Shown here: in pieces, positions 8,718 through 17,649 of the stretch
Layout: every line of letters begins with the position of its first letter
Position numbering within the stretch: the stretch's first letter is position 1
Assembly (NCBI GenBank): GCA_927911235.1
Contig: CAKMOY010000124.1
Coordinates: forward strand, 1 to 24,191
From: an uncultured Moraxella sp.
GTDB taxonomy: Bacteria; Pseudomonadota; Gammaproteobacteria; Pseudomonadales; Moraxellaceae
DNA: 24,191 nucleotides
Reading direction: 5' to 3'
The notes under the pieces: model-generated
Told to the model about the DNA's origin: nothing
The model's database searches: none
Seen by the model: the letters and a program-made list of their open reading frames with translations, nothing else
Translations under genes and position numbers: made by a program

Positions 8718-9491
8718 ATGGGACAAAAAGTTCATCCAATTGGTATTCGTCTAGGCGTTATTCGTAAAGCTAACGCTAACTGGTACGCAGAGCCAAAAAA
8801 ATACTCTGAATACTTAATCAATGATTTACAAGTGCGTAAATTTATTGAGAAAAAATTAAACAGCCGTGATACAGGTAAAGAAAAAGCTGTGAACGCAATG
8901 ATTAGCAACATCAACATTGAACGTTCAAGCGGTACTGCGAAAGTAACCATTTCAACAGCTCGTCCGGGTGTTATCATTGGCAAAAGTGGTGCAGACATTG
9001 AATCTTTACAAAAAGATTTAAACAAAATCATGGGCGTGCCAGCACAAGTTAGCATTGAAGAAATTACTCAACCTGACTTAGATGCTCGTTTAGTTGCAGA
9101 AGGTATTGCCTCACAACTTGAACGTCGCGTGATGTTCCGTCGTGCTATGAAACGTGCTGTACAAAATAGCATGAAAGCAGGTGCAGAAGGTATCAAAGTA
9201 GAACTTTCAGGTCGTCTAGGCGGTGCAGAAATTGCTCGCTCAGAATGGTACCGTGAAGGTCGTGTGCCACTACATACTTTGCGTGCTGATATTGACTATT
9301 CAAACGTACGCGCAGAAACCACTTACGGTACAATCGGTGTTAAAGTGTGGATTTTCCGTGGTGAAATTCTTGACGGTATGAACCGCATTTATAATCCTGT
9401 AAAAGAAGAAAAGCAACCACGTGGACAAAAACAACGTCGCACTCGTAGCGACCGCCCACGTAGTGAGCGTCCAGCTAAAGACAGAGGTTAA
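8718..9491 (+). CDS. rpsC: 30S ribosomal protein S3
   Basis: S3 lies at the mRNA entry channel and has helicase activity with S4 and S5. The 257-residue product starts [21 protein letters not shown] type II KH domain carries the GKSG loop near residue 88 ([12 protein letters not shown]). The C-terminal tail beyond residue 210 is long and very basic ([20 protein letters not shown]), making it about 24 residues longer than E. coli S3 (233). The ATG follows the rplV stop after a one-base gap, suggesting coupling. It is intact. Confidence 0.97.
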   Translation: MGQKVHPIGIRLGVIRKANANWYAEPKKYSEYLINDLQVRKFIEKKLNSRDTGKEKAVNAMISNINIERSSGTAKVTISTARPGVIIGKSGADIESLQKDLNKIMGVPAQVSIEEITQPDLDARLVAEGIASQLERRVMFRRAMKRAVQNSMKAGAEGIKVELSGRLGGAEIARSEWYREGRVPLHTLRADIDYSNVRAETTYGTIGVKVWIFRGEILDGMNRIYNPVKEEKQPRGQKQRRTRSDRPRSERPAKDRG

Positions 9492-9494
9492 GAT

Positions 9495-9909
9495 ATGTTA
9501 CAACCAAAAACGTACCAAGTTTCGTAAAGTACATAAAGGACGTAATACGGGGTTAGCTCACCGTGGTAGTAGCGTATCTTTTGGTACAATCGGACTTAAA
9601 TCAATTGAGCGTGGTCGTATGACTGCTCGCCAAATCGAAGCTGCTCGTCGTACGATTTCTCGTCGTATCAAACGTGGTGGTAAAATTTGGATTCGTGTAT
9701 TCCCAGACAAACCAATTACCGAAAAACCATTAGAAGTTCGTATGGGTAAAGGTAAAGGTCCTGTAGAATACTGGGTCTGCGAAATTAAACCAGGCAAAAT
9801 GCTATATGAAATCGAAGGTGTTTCAGATGAGCTAGCAACTGAAGCTTTCAAGCTTGCTGCTGCAAAATTGCCTTTCAAAACTACTATTGTTAAACGGACG
9901 ATAATGTAA
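9495..9909 (+). CDS. rplP: 50S ribosomal protein L16, frameshifted by one base
   Basis: L16 sits by the A site and helps position aminoacyl-tRNA. The ATG at 9495 opens MLQPK, but the A5 run at 9506-9510 should be A4. Removing one A gives [19 protein letters not shown] and an open frame to the TAA at 9907-9909. The corrected length is 137 residues, normal for L16. In the uncorrected frame a TAA arises eleven codons in. The conserved [20 protein letters not shown] segment is intact. The stop and the rpmC start share one base (TAATG). The insertion is probably a sequence error. Confidence 0.93.
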
Positions 9910-10100
9910 TGAAGATCAGTGAATTACGTGAAAAATCAGTAGAAGAACTGACCCAATTACTAGATGAAAAGCAAGTTGAAGCGTTTCGTCTTCGTATGGC
10001 AAAAGCTACTGGTCAATTAGGCAATACCCATGAAATCAAAGGTAACCGTCGCACAATTGCTCAAATTAAGACGCTTATTACTGAAAAACAAGGGGCCTAA
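9909..10100 (+). CDS. rpmC: 50S ribosomal protein L29
   Basis: L29 is a small helical 50S protein next to L23 at the tunnel exit. The 63-residue product begins [20 protein letters not shown] and has the family signature [21 protein letters not shown]. The start overlaps the rplP stop by one base, indicating translational coupling. The stop is two bases before rpsQ. Confidence 0.96.
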   Translation: MKISELREKSVEELTQLLDEKQVEAFRLRMAKATGQLGNTHEIKGNRRTIAQIKTLITEKQGA

Positions 10101-10102
10101 TC

Positions 10103-10375
10103 ATGAGTGAACAAAACACCAACCAAGAAATTGGCACAGTAACTGGTAAAGTTATTAGTGACAAAATGGACAAAACCATCACAGTATTGGTAGAACGTCG
10201 TATTCGCCATGCCAAATATGGCAAAATGATTCGTCGTTCAACAAAACTTCATGCACATGATGAAGACAATACTTGTGGCATTGGTGATATTGTCCGCATT
10301 AAACAATCTCGCCCACTATCAAAGACCAAAACTTGGGCATTAGTGGAAATTGTTGAAAAAGCGGTTAATATCTAA
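10103..10375 (+). CDS. rpsQ: 30S ribosomal protein S17
   Basis: S17 is a primary 16S rRNA-binding protein of the 30S body with an OB-fold. The 90-residue product shows [20 protein letters not shown] and [17 protein letters not shown], both typical. It is the last gene of the S10 operon here. A 117-base gap with a strong promoter and a hairpin separates it from rplN, the same operon boundary as in E. coli. Confidence 0.97.
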   Translation: MSEQNTNQEIGTVTGKVISDKMDKTITVLVERRIRHAKYGKMIRRSTKLHAHDEDNTCGIGDIVRIKQSRPLSKTKTWALVEIVEKAVNI

Positions 10376-10400
10376 ATTAACTAAAAATAATTAGTAATAA

Positions 10401-10429
10401 TTGCAAAGCAAGTCAAATACTGCTACAAT
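10401..10429 (+). promoter_or_regulatory. spc operon promoter before rplN
   Basis: TTGCAA at 10401-10406 and TACAAT at 10424-10429 are spaced 17 bases, with TGC just before the -10 (extended -10). The predicted start is near 10436, giving a leader of ~57 bases to rplN. Confidence 0.75.
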
Positions 10430-10450
10430 ATGTCACTTTTAAAAATGGCT

Positions 10451-10478
10451 AATTGTGGCAAGACTTGTTTTGCCAATT
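10451..10478 (+). promoter_or_regulatory. leader hairpin upstream of rplN
   Basis: AATT-(GT bulge)-GGCAA at 10451-10461 pairs with TTGCC-AATT at 10470-10478 around an eight-base loop, just before the GGAG at 10482-10485. It has no T run, so it is not a terminator. It could influence rplN translation; nothing more can be said. Confidence 0.4.
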
Positions 10479-10492
10479 TATGGAGTAACGCG

Positions 10493-10862
10493 ATGATTCA
10501 GACTGAAACAATGCTGGAAGTTGCAGACAACAGTGGTGCAAAACGAGTAATGTGCATTAAAGTGCTAGGTGGTTCTCATCGTCGTTATGCATCCGTAGGC
10601 GACATCATTAAAGTGACTGTGAAAGAAGCAATTCCTCGTGGTCGTGTTAAAAAAAGGTGATGTAATGAACGCGGTAGTCGTACGCACTAAATTTGGTGTA
10701 CGTCGCCCAGACGGTTCAGTACTACGTTTTGATGATAATGCAGCCGTGTTGTTGAACAACAACAAAGCGCCGATTGCAACACGTATTTTTGGACCAGTAA
10801 CCCGCGAACTACGTGGCGAACAATTTATGAAAATTGTTTCATTAGCCCCAGAAGTATTGTGA
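10493..10862 (+). CDS. rplN: 50S ribosomal protein L14, frameshifted by one base
   Basis: L14 lies at the subunit interface. GGAG at 10482-10485 supports the ATG at 10493, giving [20 protein letters not shown]. The frame is lost in the A7 run at 10649-10655. With six A's, GRVKK continues as [20 protein letters not shown] to the stop at 10860-10862. The corrected length is 122 residues, normal for L14. A downstream in-frame codon could fake a separate 74-residue gene, but it would be half of L14. It is the first gene of the spc operon. Confidence 0.93.
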
Positions 10863-10870
10863 GGTAAACA

Positions 10871-11185
10871 ATGGCTAAATTACGCAAAGGCGACCAAGTG
10901 ATTGTAATTGCTGGCAAAGATAAAGGCAAGCAAGGTATAATTCTAGCAGTAAAAGAAGACCGTGTAAAAGTTGAAGGTATCAATATTGTTAAAAAACACC
11001 AAAAACCAAATCAAATGACTGGTAAAGAAGGTGGCATTATTGAGCAAGAAGCATTTTTACATATTTCAAATGTTGCAATTTTTTAATGCAACAACCCAAA
11101 AGGCAGATCGTATTTCTTACCAAGTGAATGATGGCAAAAACAACGTGTTTATCGCTCATCTGGTGAAGTAGTGGCGACTGCATAA
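10871..11185 (+). CDS. rplX: 50S ribosomal protein L24, two compensating frameshifts
   Basis: L24 initiates 50S assembly. The ATG at 10871 opens [20 protein letters not shown] with the KOW motif. The T6 run at 11079-11084 should be T5; as written it creates a premature TAA after residue 71. Further on, the A5 run at 11136-11140 should be A6. Correcting both gives a continuous product ending GEVVATA at 11183-11185, 104 residues, the E. coli length. Two opposite errors within 60 bases leave the start and stop in the same nominal frame. Without correction the protein would lack its last third. Confidence 0.92.
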
Positions 11186-11204
11186 CCATCTGAGGGTATT
11201 GGTA

Positions 11205-11744
11205 ATGGCAAGACTTAAAACACAATATAACGAAGAGCTTAAGCAAAAGTTGCAACAAGAGCTTGGCTTAACTAACGTTATGGAAATCCCAAAAATCACC
11301 AAAATCACTTTAAACATGGGTGTTGGTGCAGCAGCTCAAGACAAAAAAGTACTTGAAGGTGCATTGGCTGATATGACTGCAATCGCAGGTCAAAAACCAG
11401 TCGTAACTAAAGCTCGCAAATCAGTTGCAGGCTTTAAAATTCGTGAAGAATGGCCAATCGGTTGTAAAGTTACACTTCGTGGCGAACAAATGTACGAATT
11501 CTTAGACCGTCTTATTGCAATTGCAATTCCACGTATTCGTGACTTCCGTGGTTTTTCAGACAAAGCATTTGACGGACGTGGTAACTATTCACTAGGTATC
11601 AAAGAACAAATCGTTTTCCCAGAAGTTGATTTTGATAAAATTGACCGTCTTCGTGGTTTAGATATCACCATTACCACTACTGCAAAAACTGATGAACAAG
11701 GTCGTGCGTTGCTTAAAGCATTCGGCTTTCCGTTTAAAGGCTAA
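11205..11744 (+). CDS. rplE: 50S ribosomal protein L5
   Basis: L5 binds 5S rRNA in the 50S central protuberance. The start chosen is the ATG at 11205, after GAGGG at 11192-11196; a TTG two codons earlier is less likely. This gives [17 protein letters not shown] and 179 residues, exactly the usual L5 length. Conserved [11 protein letters not shown] and RIRDFRG segments are present. In E. coli, S8 represses the spc operon by binding near this start; I see no obvious counterpart helix here. It is intact. Confidence 0.97.
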   Translation: MARLKTQYNEELKQKLQQELGLTNVMEIPKITKITLNMGVGAAAQDKKVLEGALADMTAIAGQKPVVTKARKSVAGFKIREEWPIGCKVTLRGEQMYEFLDRLIAIAIPRIRDFRGFSDKAFDGRGNYSLGIKEQIVFPEVDFDKIDRLRGLDITITTTAKTDEQGRALLKAFGFPFKG

Positions 11745-11762
11745 TAGCAAGGATTAAGGCAA

Positions 11763-12068
11763 ATGGCAAAGAAAAGTATGATTAATCGCGAATTAAAACG
11801 CGAAGCGACCGTTGCTAAATATGCTGAAAAGCGTGCTAAGCTTAAAGCAATTATTAGCGACATTAATGCAACTGATGAAGAAAAACTAGATGCAATGCTT
11901 GCTCTACAAGCATTACCTCGTAATGCTTCGCCAGTTCGTTTACGTAACCGTTGTGCATTGACAGGTCGTCCACATGGTTATTTCCGCAAATTTGGTCTTT
12001 CACGTAACATGATTCGTGAAAAAGTAATGCAAGGTGATGTACCTGGCGTTCGCAAAGCAAGTTGGTAA
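11763..12068 (+). CDS. rpsN: 30S ribosomal protein S14 (long, zinc-free form)
   Basis: S14 is a 30S head protein. The 101-residue product is the long form without the CxxC zinc knuckles, as in most gammaproteobacteria. It starts [14 protein letters not shown] and ends with the conserved [20 protein letters not shown] and GVRKASW. It follows rplE by 18 bases, with AAGGA before the ATG. Confidence 0.97.
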   Translation: MAKKSMINRELKREATVAKYAEKRAKLKAIISDINATDEEKLDAMLALQALPRNASPVRLRNRCALTGRPHGYFRKFGLSRNMIREKVMQGDVPGVRKASW

Positions 12069-12079
12069 GGGGATAAACT

Positions 12080-12478
12080 ATGAGTATGCAAGATACCGTT
12101 GCTGATATGCTGACCCGTATCCGTAATGCACAAATGGCTGAAAAAGCGTCTGTAACGATGCCTAGTTCTAACCTACGTAAATCTATTGCAGATTTATTGG
12201 TAAGTGAAGGCTATGTTGCTTCAGCAAGTATTGAAGAAGTAGCAAAAGGCAAGTCAGAGCTAAGCATTGAATTAAAATATTTTGAAGGCAAACCTGTAAT
12301 TGAAACAATTAAACGTTACAGTCGTCCAGGTTTGCGTCAATATCGTGGTAAAGATGAGTTGCCTAGTATCAAACAAGGTTTGGGTATCGCTATTATTTCT
12401 ACGAATAAAGGTATTATGAGTGACCGTGAAGCTCGTAAACAAGGATTAGGCGGCGAAGTTATTGCATTCGTTGCATAA
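12080..12478 (+). CDS. rpsH: 30S ribosomal protein S8
   Basis: S8 binds the central domain of 16S rRNA and is the translational repressor of the spc operon in E. coli. The 132-residue product begins [20 protein letters not shown] and ends [13 protein letters not shown] at 12069-12072 serves the ATG. The conserved [21 protein letters not shown] segment is present. A terminator-like hairpin lies just after its stop, inside the operon, which is unusual. Confidence 0.97.
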   Translation: MSMQDTVADMLTRIRNAQMAEKASVTMPSSNLRKSIADLLVSEGYVASASIEEVAKGKSELSIELKYFEGKPVIETIKRYSRPGLRQYRGKDELPSIKQGLGIAIISTNKGIMSDREARKQGLGGEVIAFVA

Positions 12479-12492
12479 TCCAATTTTTACAC

Positions 12493-12528
12493 GAACAGGC
12501 AACATTTTGTGTGTCTGTTCATTTTTTT
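12493..12528 (+). terminator. terminator-like hairpin between rpsH and rplF
   Basis: GAACAG at 12493-12498 pairs with CTGTTC at 12515-12520, with weaker pairing inside, and T7 follows at 12522-12528. It has the form of an intrinsic terminator within the spc operon. It may reduce rather than stop transcription, because no good promoter is seen between it and rplF at 12554. Confidence 0.55.
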
Positions 12529-12553
12529 ATTAACTTTTATAGGAATTACCCGT

Positions 12554-13086
12554 ATGTCTCGTGTGGCTAAAGCCCCTGTAACACTGCCAAATGGTACAAG
12601 TGTTGCGTTGAACGGTCAGCAGGTTGAAGTTAAAGGTAAAAATGGTTCATTATCTTTACGCCTGCATGATTTGGTCGAGCTAAAACAAGAAGAAAACGTT
12701 GTGACTGTTTCTCCTGTTAAAGAAAGCAAAGAAGCGTGGATGCACACTGGTACAACCCGTGCATTACTAAACAACATGGTGAAAGGTGTGTCTGAAGGTT
12801 TTGAACGCCGTTTACAATTGATTGGTGTTGGTTACAAAGCTGCTGTTGCTGGTAACAAAGTAAACTTGAACTTAGGTTATTCACACCAATTGAATATGTG
12901 TTGCCGGAAGGTGTAACTGCTGAAACACCAACAGCGACTGAAATTGTGTTAAAATCTAACGATAAACAAAAGCTTGGTCAAGCAGCCGCTAATATTCGTG
13001 GTTATCGCCCACCTGAGCCTTATAAAGGCAAAGGCGTTCGTTATAGCGATGAGTATGTCGCTCGTAAAGAAGCTAAGAAAAAATAA
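12554..13086 (+). CDS. rplF: 50S ribosomal protein L6, frameshifted by one base
   Basis: L6 lies near the factor-binding site of the 50S. AGGA at 12541-12544 supports the ATG at 12554, giving [20 protein letters not shown]. The frame fails at CC 12886-12887, which should be CCC: restoring one C gives [14 protein letters not shown] and reading continues to the stop at 13084-13086. The corrected length is 177 residues, the E. coli value. The C-terminal [20 protein letters not shown] is conserved and unbroken. It is preceded by the hairpin at 12493-12528. Confidence 0.93.
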
Positions 13087-13097
13087 GGTGAAATGAT

Positions 13098-13448
13098 ATG
13101 TTTGATAAAAAAGCTGCTCGCCTTCGCCGAGCTAAAAAAACTCGTGCACATATCCGTGGTTTAGGTGTAAATCGCTTATCTGTAAACCGTACAAATGCGC
13201 ATATTTATGCACAAATTATTTCACCAACGGGTGGTGAGATTTTGGCACAAGCCTCTACTTTAGATGCAACATTACGCTCTGGTCAAACCAGTAACATTGA
13301 AGCTGCAACTGCGGTAGGTAAATTGATTGCTGAGCGTGCAAAAGCTGCTGGTATTAGCAAAGTTGCTTTTGACCGCAGTGGTTTTAAATATCATGGTCGT
13401 GTTAAAGCATTGGCTGACGCAGCCCGTGAAAATGGATTGGAGTTCTAA
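13098..13448 (+). CDS. rplR: 50S ribosomal protein L18
   Basis: L18 binds 5S rRNA with L5 and L25. The 116-residue product starts [20 protein letters not shown] and ends with [26 protein letters not shown], all typical. AAGGTG lies a few bases before the ATG. The stop is two bases before rpsE. Confidence 0.97.
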   Translation: MFDKKAARLRRAKKTRAHIRGLGVNRLSVNRTNAHIYAQIISPTGGEILAQASTLDATLRSGQTSNIEAATAVGKLIAERAKAAGISKVAFDRSGFKYHGRVKALADAARENGLEF

Positions 13449-13450
13449 TC

Positions 13451-13948
13451 ATGGCAAAAGTTGAACAAACAGATGGTTTAGTAGAACGCTTGGTAGCCGT
13501 TGATCGTGTTGCAAAAGTGGTTAAAGGTGGTCGTATCTTTTCTTTCACAGCATTGACTGTTGTGGGTGATGGTAACGGTCGTGTTGGTTTTGGTCGTGGT
13601 AAAGCACGTGAAGTACCGGCTGCAATTTCTAAAGCATTAGAAGCAGCAAAACGTAATATGATTACAGTTGAATTAGATGGTACAACTTTACAACACCCAA
13701 TCAATGCCCGTCATGGTGCAAGCCGTGTATACATGCAGCCTGCTTCTGAAGGTACAGGAGTTATTGCTGGTGGTGCGATGCGTGCAGTTTTAGAGGTTGC
13801 TGGCGTTGAAAACGTTTTGGCAAAATGCTATGGTTCAACCAATGCTGCAAACGTTGTACGTGCAACATTTAATGGTCTTAAAGAAATGTCTTCTCCAGAA
13901 AAAATGGCTGCAAAACGTGGCAAATCTGTTGAAGAAATTTTGGGCTAA
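13451..13948 (+). CDS. rpsE: 30S ribosomal protein S5
   Basis: S5 takes part in mRNA unwinding and decoding accuracy. The 165-residue product has the S5 double-stranded RNA-binding-like domain ([20 protein letters not shown] at about residues 17-36, then [18 protein letters not shown]) and the C-terminal segment [16 protein letters not shown]. It is intact and at normal length (166 in E. coli). Confidence 0.97.
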   Translation: MAKVEQTDGLVERLVAVDRVAKVVKGGRIFSFTALTVVGDGNGRVGFGRGKAREVPAAISKALEAAKRNMITVELDGTTLQHPINARHGASRVYMQPASEGTGVIAGGAMRAVLEVAGVENVLAKCYGSTNAANVVRATFNGLKEMSSPEKMAAKRGKSVEEILG

Positions 13949-13966
13949 GAGATAAGGTGAGTTATC

Positions 13967-14146
13967 ATGAAAAAAATGAAAGTTACTCAAACAAAATCGA
14001 GTTCTCATCGCCTTGAAAGCCATAAGGCTTGTTTGAAAGGTTTAGGGTTACGTCGTATTGGGCATACTGTAGAAGTTGAAGACACCCCTTCTACCCGTGG
14101 TATGGTTAACCGTGTTAACTATATGGTTAAAGTGGAGGAAGCATAA
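13967..14146 (+). CDS. rpmD: 50S ribosomal protein L30
   Basis: This gene of 59 residues runs from the ATG at 13967 to the TAA at 14144-14146. The product begins [17 protein letters not shown] and contains [20 protein letters not shown] and [14 protein letters not shown], the L30 signature. AAGGTG at 13954-13959 precedes the start. The stop overlaps the rplO ATG by one base (TAATG). The position between rpsE and rplO is the canonical place for rpmD. Confidence 0.96.
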   Translation: MKKMKVTQTKSSSHRLESHKACLKGLGLRRIGHTVEVEDTPSTRGMVNRVNYMVKVEEA

Positions 14147-14586
14147 TGGGACTTCGTTTAAACGAATTATCACCTGCTGAAGGTTCTAAAAAATCAAAAT
14201 TACGCCGTGGTCGTGGTATTGGTTCTGGTATTGGTAAAACTGGTGGACGTGGTATCAAAGGTCAAACTTCACGTTCAGGCTCAGGTATTCGCTCAGGTTT
14301 TGAAGGTGGTCAAATGCCTTTGTACCGTCGTTTACCAAAATTTGGTTTTACTAGTAAATTGGCGATGGTAACTGCTGAAGTGCGTTTATCTGAGCTAAAC
14401 CAAGTTGAAGGTGATGTTGTTAGCCTAGAAACTTTGAAAGGTGCGAATATTATTCGTCATGATATGCAACGTGTACGTATTATCCTGTCAGGTGACGTGA
14501 CAAAAGCATATACTTTTAAAGGTGTTAAAGTTACAAAGGGTGCTAAAGCCGCTATTGAAGCTGCTGGTGGTACTATAGAGGAGTAA
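14146..14586 (+). CDS. rplO: 50S ribosomal protein L15
   Basis: L15 is a late-assembly 50S protein. The 146-residue product starts [20 protein letters not shown], followed by the Gly/Arg-rich extension [20 protein letters not shown] that threads into rRNA. The globular part includes [14 protein letters not shown]. Its start overlaps the rpmD stop; the stop is six bases before secY. Confidence 0.97.
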   Translation: MGLRLNELSPAEGSKKSKLRRGRGIGSGIGKTGGRGIKGQTSRSGSGIRSGFEGGQMPLYRRLPKFGFTSKLAMVTAEVRLSELNQVEGDVVSLETLKGANIIRHDMQRVRIILSGDVTKAYTFKGVKVTKGAKAAIEAAGGTIEE

Positions 14587-14592
14587 TCCTAC

Positions 14593-15909
14593 ATGACAAA
14601 GCATTCAGCCTCAATGAACCCACTAAGCTTTATTCGTAAATATGATGAGTTGTTTAATCGCTTGTTGTTTTTGCTGGGTGCTTTAGTCGTCTATAGATTT
14701 GGTTCTCATGTGCCGATTCCGGGTATGGACCCAGATAGTCTGGCAAATTTCTTTCGTACCAATGAAAATACCATTTTGGGACTTTTTAATATGTTCTCAG
14801 GTGGTGCGTTGGAACGAATGTCAGTAATGGCATTGGGTATTATGCCATATATTTCTGCCTCGATTATTGTGCAAATGATGTCGGCTGTGATTCCTTCTTT
14901 AGAAGCGTTAAAAAAAGAAGGGCAAGCAGGACAACGCCAAATTAATAAATATACAAGACAACTAACACTGTTGCTTGCTTTCGTGCAGGCTGTCGGCATG
15001 TGTACAGGATTAATCAGCCAAAATTTAACCCTTTCAACAGGACTAACATTTTATGTGCCAGCTGTAACTTCTTTGGTTGCAGGTTCAATGTTTTTGATGT
15101 GGCTTGGTGAACAAATCACAGAACGAGGCATTGGTAATGGTATTTCAATGTTAATTTTGGCAGGTATTGTTGCAACTTTTCCAACCGTGATTACACAATC
15201 TATAACCTCTGTTCAACAAGAGCAGATGAATATGATTGCGTTGTTTGTTTTTGTCATTTTGGCATTGCTGGTTGTGGCTGGGATTGTATTTATTGAAAGA
15301 GCACAACGCCGTATTCCTGTAAATTATGCACAAAAACCGATGACTGATGGGCGTAAAATCTACGCGCAACAACAATCACATTTACCATTAAAAATTAACA
15401 TGGCAGGTGTGATTCCAGCAATTTTTGCAAGCTCATTATTGTTGTTTCCAGCAAGCTTAGGGCAGTGGGTTGGGCATTCTGCCAATCCAAATATGTTCCA
15501 AACTTTTTTGCAAAATATGGCATTGGTTTTGTCACCTGGGCAACCATTATATTTGGTAATTTTTGCTGCTTTAATCATATTCTTCTGTTATTTTTATACG
15601 GCGTTGGTATTTAGCCCAAAAGAAGTTGCAGAAAATTTGAAAAAAAGTGGTGCATATATTCCTGGTATTAGACCAGGACAGCAGACTCAGCGTTATTTAG
15701 ACCATGTGTTGAATCGCTTGACCTTTATTGGTGCTGTTTATATGACAGTGATTTGTTTGATGCCAATGATTTTACAATCAGCATTTGGCATACCATTCCA
15801 GTTAGGTGGCACATCGGTTTTGATTAGTGTTGTTGTAATTATGGACTTTATTGCTCAAATTAAAGCACATTTGATGACCAATCAATATCATGACTATTCG
15901 TTGTTATAA
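14593..15909 (+). CDS. secY: SecY, preprotein translocase channel
   Basis: SecY is the pore of the SecYEG translocon in the inner membrane. The 438-residue product has about ten membrane segments. Conserved stretches are visible: YRFGSHVPIPGMDP near residue 35, FNMFSGGALERMSVMALGIMPYISASIIVQ in the plug/TM2 region, the cytoplasmic loop RRIPVNYAQK near residue 240, and YIPGIRPGQQT near residue 355. Its partner SecE is encoded later in the window (22851). It lies between rplO and rpmJ, as in E. coli. It is intact. Confidence 0.98.
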   Translation: MTKHSASMNPLSFIRKYDELFNRLLFLLGALVVYRFGSHVPIPGMDPDSLANFFRTNENTILGLFNMFSGGALERMSVMALGIMPYISASIIVQMMSAVIPSLEALKKEGQAGQRQINKYTRQLTLLLAFVQAVGMCTGLISQNLTLSTGLTFYVPAVTSLVAGSMFLMWLGEQITERGIGNGISMLILAGIVATFPTVITQSITSVQQEQMNMIALFVFVILALLVVAGIVFIERAQRRIPVNYAQKPMTDGRKIYAQQQSHLPLKINMAGVIPAIFASSLLLFPASLGQWVGHSANPNMFQTFLQNMALVLSPGQPLYLVIFAALIIFFCYFYTALVFSPKEVAENLKKSGAYIPGIRPGQQTQRYLDHVLNRLTFIGAVYMTVICLMPMILQSAFGIPFQLGGTSVLISVVVIMDFIAQIKAHLMTNQYHDYSLL

Positions 15910-15937
15910 TGCAACGGATTTATTTTAGGAGTTTAAA

Positions 15938-16054
15938 ATGAAAGTACAAGCATCTGTAAAAAAAATTTGTGGTAGCTGTAAAATCGTACGCCGTAAAGGT
16001 GTTGTTCACGTAATTTGCAGTTCAGAGCCACGTCATAAACAACGTCAAGGCTAA
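15938..16054 (+). CDS. rpmJ: 50S ribosomal protein L36
   Basis: This gene of 38 residues begins [20 protein letters not shown]. The zinc-binding set C11, C14, C27 and H33 is complete, so this is the zinc-containing form. AGGAG at 15927-15931 is seven bases before the ATG. It follows secY by 28 bases and is the last gene of the spc operon, as in E. coli. It is too short for many gene finders. Confidence 0.96.
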   Translation: MKVQASVKKICGSCKIVRRKGVVHVICSSEPRHKQRQG

Positions 16055-16062
16055 AATAGTGC

Positions 16063-16091
16063 TTGCAAAAAGTTAGCGGATAATGTATTAT
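16063..16091 (+). promoter_or_regulatory. alpha operon promoter before rpsM
   Basis: TTGCAA at 16063-16068 and TATTAT at 16086-16091 are spaced exactly 17 bases. The predicted start is near 16098, about 100 bases before rpsM. The right part of this promoter lies inside the palindrome at 16074-16097. Confidence 0.7.
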
Positions 16092-16097
16092 CCGCTA
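16074..16097. repeat. perfect 11-bp inverted repeat over the alpha promoter
   Basis: TAGCGGATAAT at 16074-16084 is repeated inverted as ATTATCCGCTA at 16087-16097, with GT between. It covers part of the promoter spacer and the whole -10. No T run follows on the + strand, so it is a poor terminator for rpmJ. It may be an operator or a transcript-end stabilising hairpin. Confidence 0.75.
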
Positions 16098-16103
16098 CTT
16101 GTC

Positions 16104-16171
16104 GTAATTTTAAAATTTGCAGATAACCATTTTTTAAAATTACAGATAATTGTTAGATGAAATTTTCATCT
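16104..16171 (+). promoter_or_regulatory. structured leader of rpsM (alpha operon)
   Basis: GTAATTTTAAAA at 16104-16115 pairs over twelve positions with TTTTAAAATTAC at 16132-16143. A second hairpin, AGATGAA/TTCATCT, spans 16155-16171, ending 14 bases before the GGAG at 16185-16188. In E. coli the leader of the same operon is bound by S4, which represses translation of rpsM. Equivalent control here is an inference from position. Confidence 0.5.
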
Positions 16172-16196
16172 TATCTTTGAAATTGGAGAAATGTCA

Positions 16197-16553
16197 ATGG
16201 CCCGTATTGCCGGTGTAAACATTCCGGACAACAAACACGCTGTCATTTCACTAACTTACATTTTTGGTATTGGTCGTACCACTGCTGCAAAAATCTTAGA
16301 AGCAGTCAATATCGCACCAACCACTAAAATTAGTCAGTTAGATGATGTACAGTTAGATGCTGTTCGTTCAGAAGTTGCAAACTACACGACTGAAGGTGAC
16401 TTACGTCGTGAAATCTCGATGAATATCAAACGTTTAGTAGACTTAGGTTGCTATCGTGGATTGCGTCATCGTCGTGGTTTGCCAGTTAATGGTCAACGTA
16501 CCAAAACAAATGCGCGTACCCGCAAAGGTCCACGCAAAGCAGTTAAAAAATAA
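16197..16553 (+). CDS. rpsM: 30S ribosomal protein S13
   Basis: S13 contacts the P-site tRNA and bridges to the 50S. Two in-frame ATGs exist, at 16191 and 16197. GGAG at 16185-16188 is two bases from the first and eight from the second, so 16197 is chosen. It gives [20 protein letters not shown] and 118 residues, the E. coli length. The basic C-terminus [20 protein letters not shown] is conserved. It is the first gene of the alpha operon. Confidence 0.97.
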   Translation: MARIAGVNIPDNKHAVISLTYIFGIGRTTAAKILEAVNIAPTTKISQLDDVQLDAVRSEVANYTTEGDLRREISMNIKRLVDLGCYRGLRHRRGLPVNGQRTKTNARTRKGPRKAVKK

Positions 16554-16573
16554 TCAACTTAGGAAGCTAAAAG

Positions 16574-16963
16574 ATGGCAAAAGACACTCGTAGTCGCAAA
16601 AAAGTAACACGCCGCTCAGTTTCTGAGGGCGTAGCACATATCCATGCGTCTTTTAATAATACCATTGTAACCATTACTGACCGTCAAGGTAATGCTTTGG
16701 CTTGGGCCACCGCTGGTGGACAAGGCTTCCGTGGTTCACGTAAATCAACACCATTTGCTGCACAGGTTGCGGCTGAAGTCGCTGGTAAAGCTGCTCAAGA
16801 ATATGGTGTAAAAAATGTTGATGTCTTGGTTAAAGGTCCAGGACCTGGTCGTGAGTCTGCGGTAAGAGCATTAGGTGCATTGGGTTATAAAATTAACAGC
16901 ATTAGCGATGTAACCCCGATTCCTCATAACGGAACTCGTCCACCGAAAAAACGTCGCGTATAA
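16574..16963 (+). CDS. rpsK: 30S ribosomal protein S11
   Basis: S11 lies on the 30S platform near the E-site mRNA. The 129-residue product contains [20 protein letters not shown], the [17 protein letters not shown] segment and the C-terminal signature [18 protein letters not shown]. It has normal length and is intact. AGGAAG precedes the ATG. The next gene, rpsD, begins 10 bases after the stop. Confidence 0.98.
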   Translation: MAKDTRSRKKVTRRSVSEGVAHIHASFNNTIVTITDRQGNALAWATAGGQGFRGSRKSTPFAAQVAAEVAGKAAQEYGVKNVDVLVKGPGPGRESAVRALGALGYKINSISDVTPIPHNGTRPPKKRRV

Positions 16964-16973
16964 GGAGACTTTC

Positions 16974-17616
16974 ATGGCCCGTTATCTAGGTCCTAAATTA
17001 AAATTATCACGTCGTGAAGGCACTGATTTACAATTAAAATCTGGTGTAAAAGCGTATGAAGAAAAAAACCAAAAAAGCAGGTCGTGCACCTGGACAACAT
17101 GGTAACCCTCGTAGCAAAACTTCCGAATACTCAGCACAGTTACGTGAAAAACAAAAAGTAAAACGTATTTATGGTGTTTTAGAGCGTCAATTCTCTAACT
17201 ACTATAAAGAAGCTGCTCGTATGCGTGGTGCTACAGGTGAAAACTTGTTGCAAATGTTAGAACGTCGTTTAGACAATGTTGTATACCGTATGGGTTTTGG
17301 TGCAACACGTGCTGAAGCACGTCAATTGGTCAGCCACCGTGCTATTTTGGTTAAAAAAGCTGGTCGTGACGAATTTGTTCGTGTGAATATTCCATCAATT
17401 CAATTACAAGATGGTGATGTGATTGCTGTTCACGAAAAAGCGAAAGAGCAATTACGTATTAAAAACGCAATTGAGTTAGCGGGACAACGTGGTACACCAG
17501 CTTGGTTAGAAGTAGACCACAGTAAACTACAAGGTACTTTTAAACAAGCACCTGACCGTTCTGAATTGCCAGCAGAAATCAATGAAAACTTAATTGTTGA
17601 ATTGTATTCTAAATAA
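16974..17616 (+). CDS. rpsD: 30S ribosomal protein S4, frameshifted by one base
   Basis: S4 nucleates 30S assembly and is the alpha-operon repressor in E. coli. AAGGAG just upstream supports the ATG at 16974, giving [20 protein letters not shown]. The A7 run at 17062-17068 should be A6; with six A's, KAYEE continues as [13 protein letters not shown] and on to the stop at 17614-17616. The corrected length is 213 residues, slightly longer than E. coli (206). The S4 RNA-binding domain ([20 protein letters not shown] and following) is intact. An ORF starting at 17056 is only the second part of this gene. Confidence 0.93.
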
Positions 17617-17649
17617 TTAATTTATACTAACTAAAAGTCGAGGTGACAT

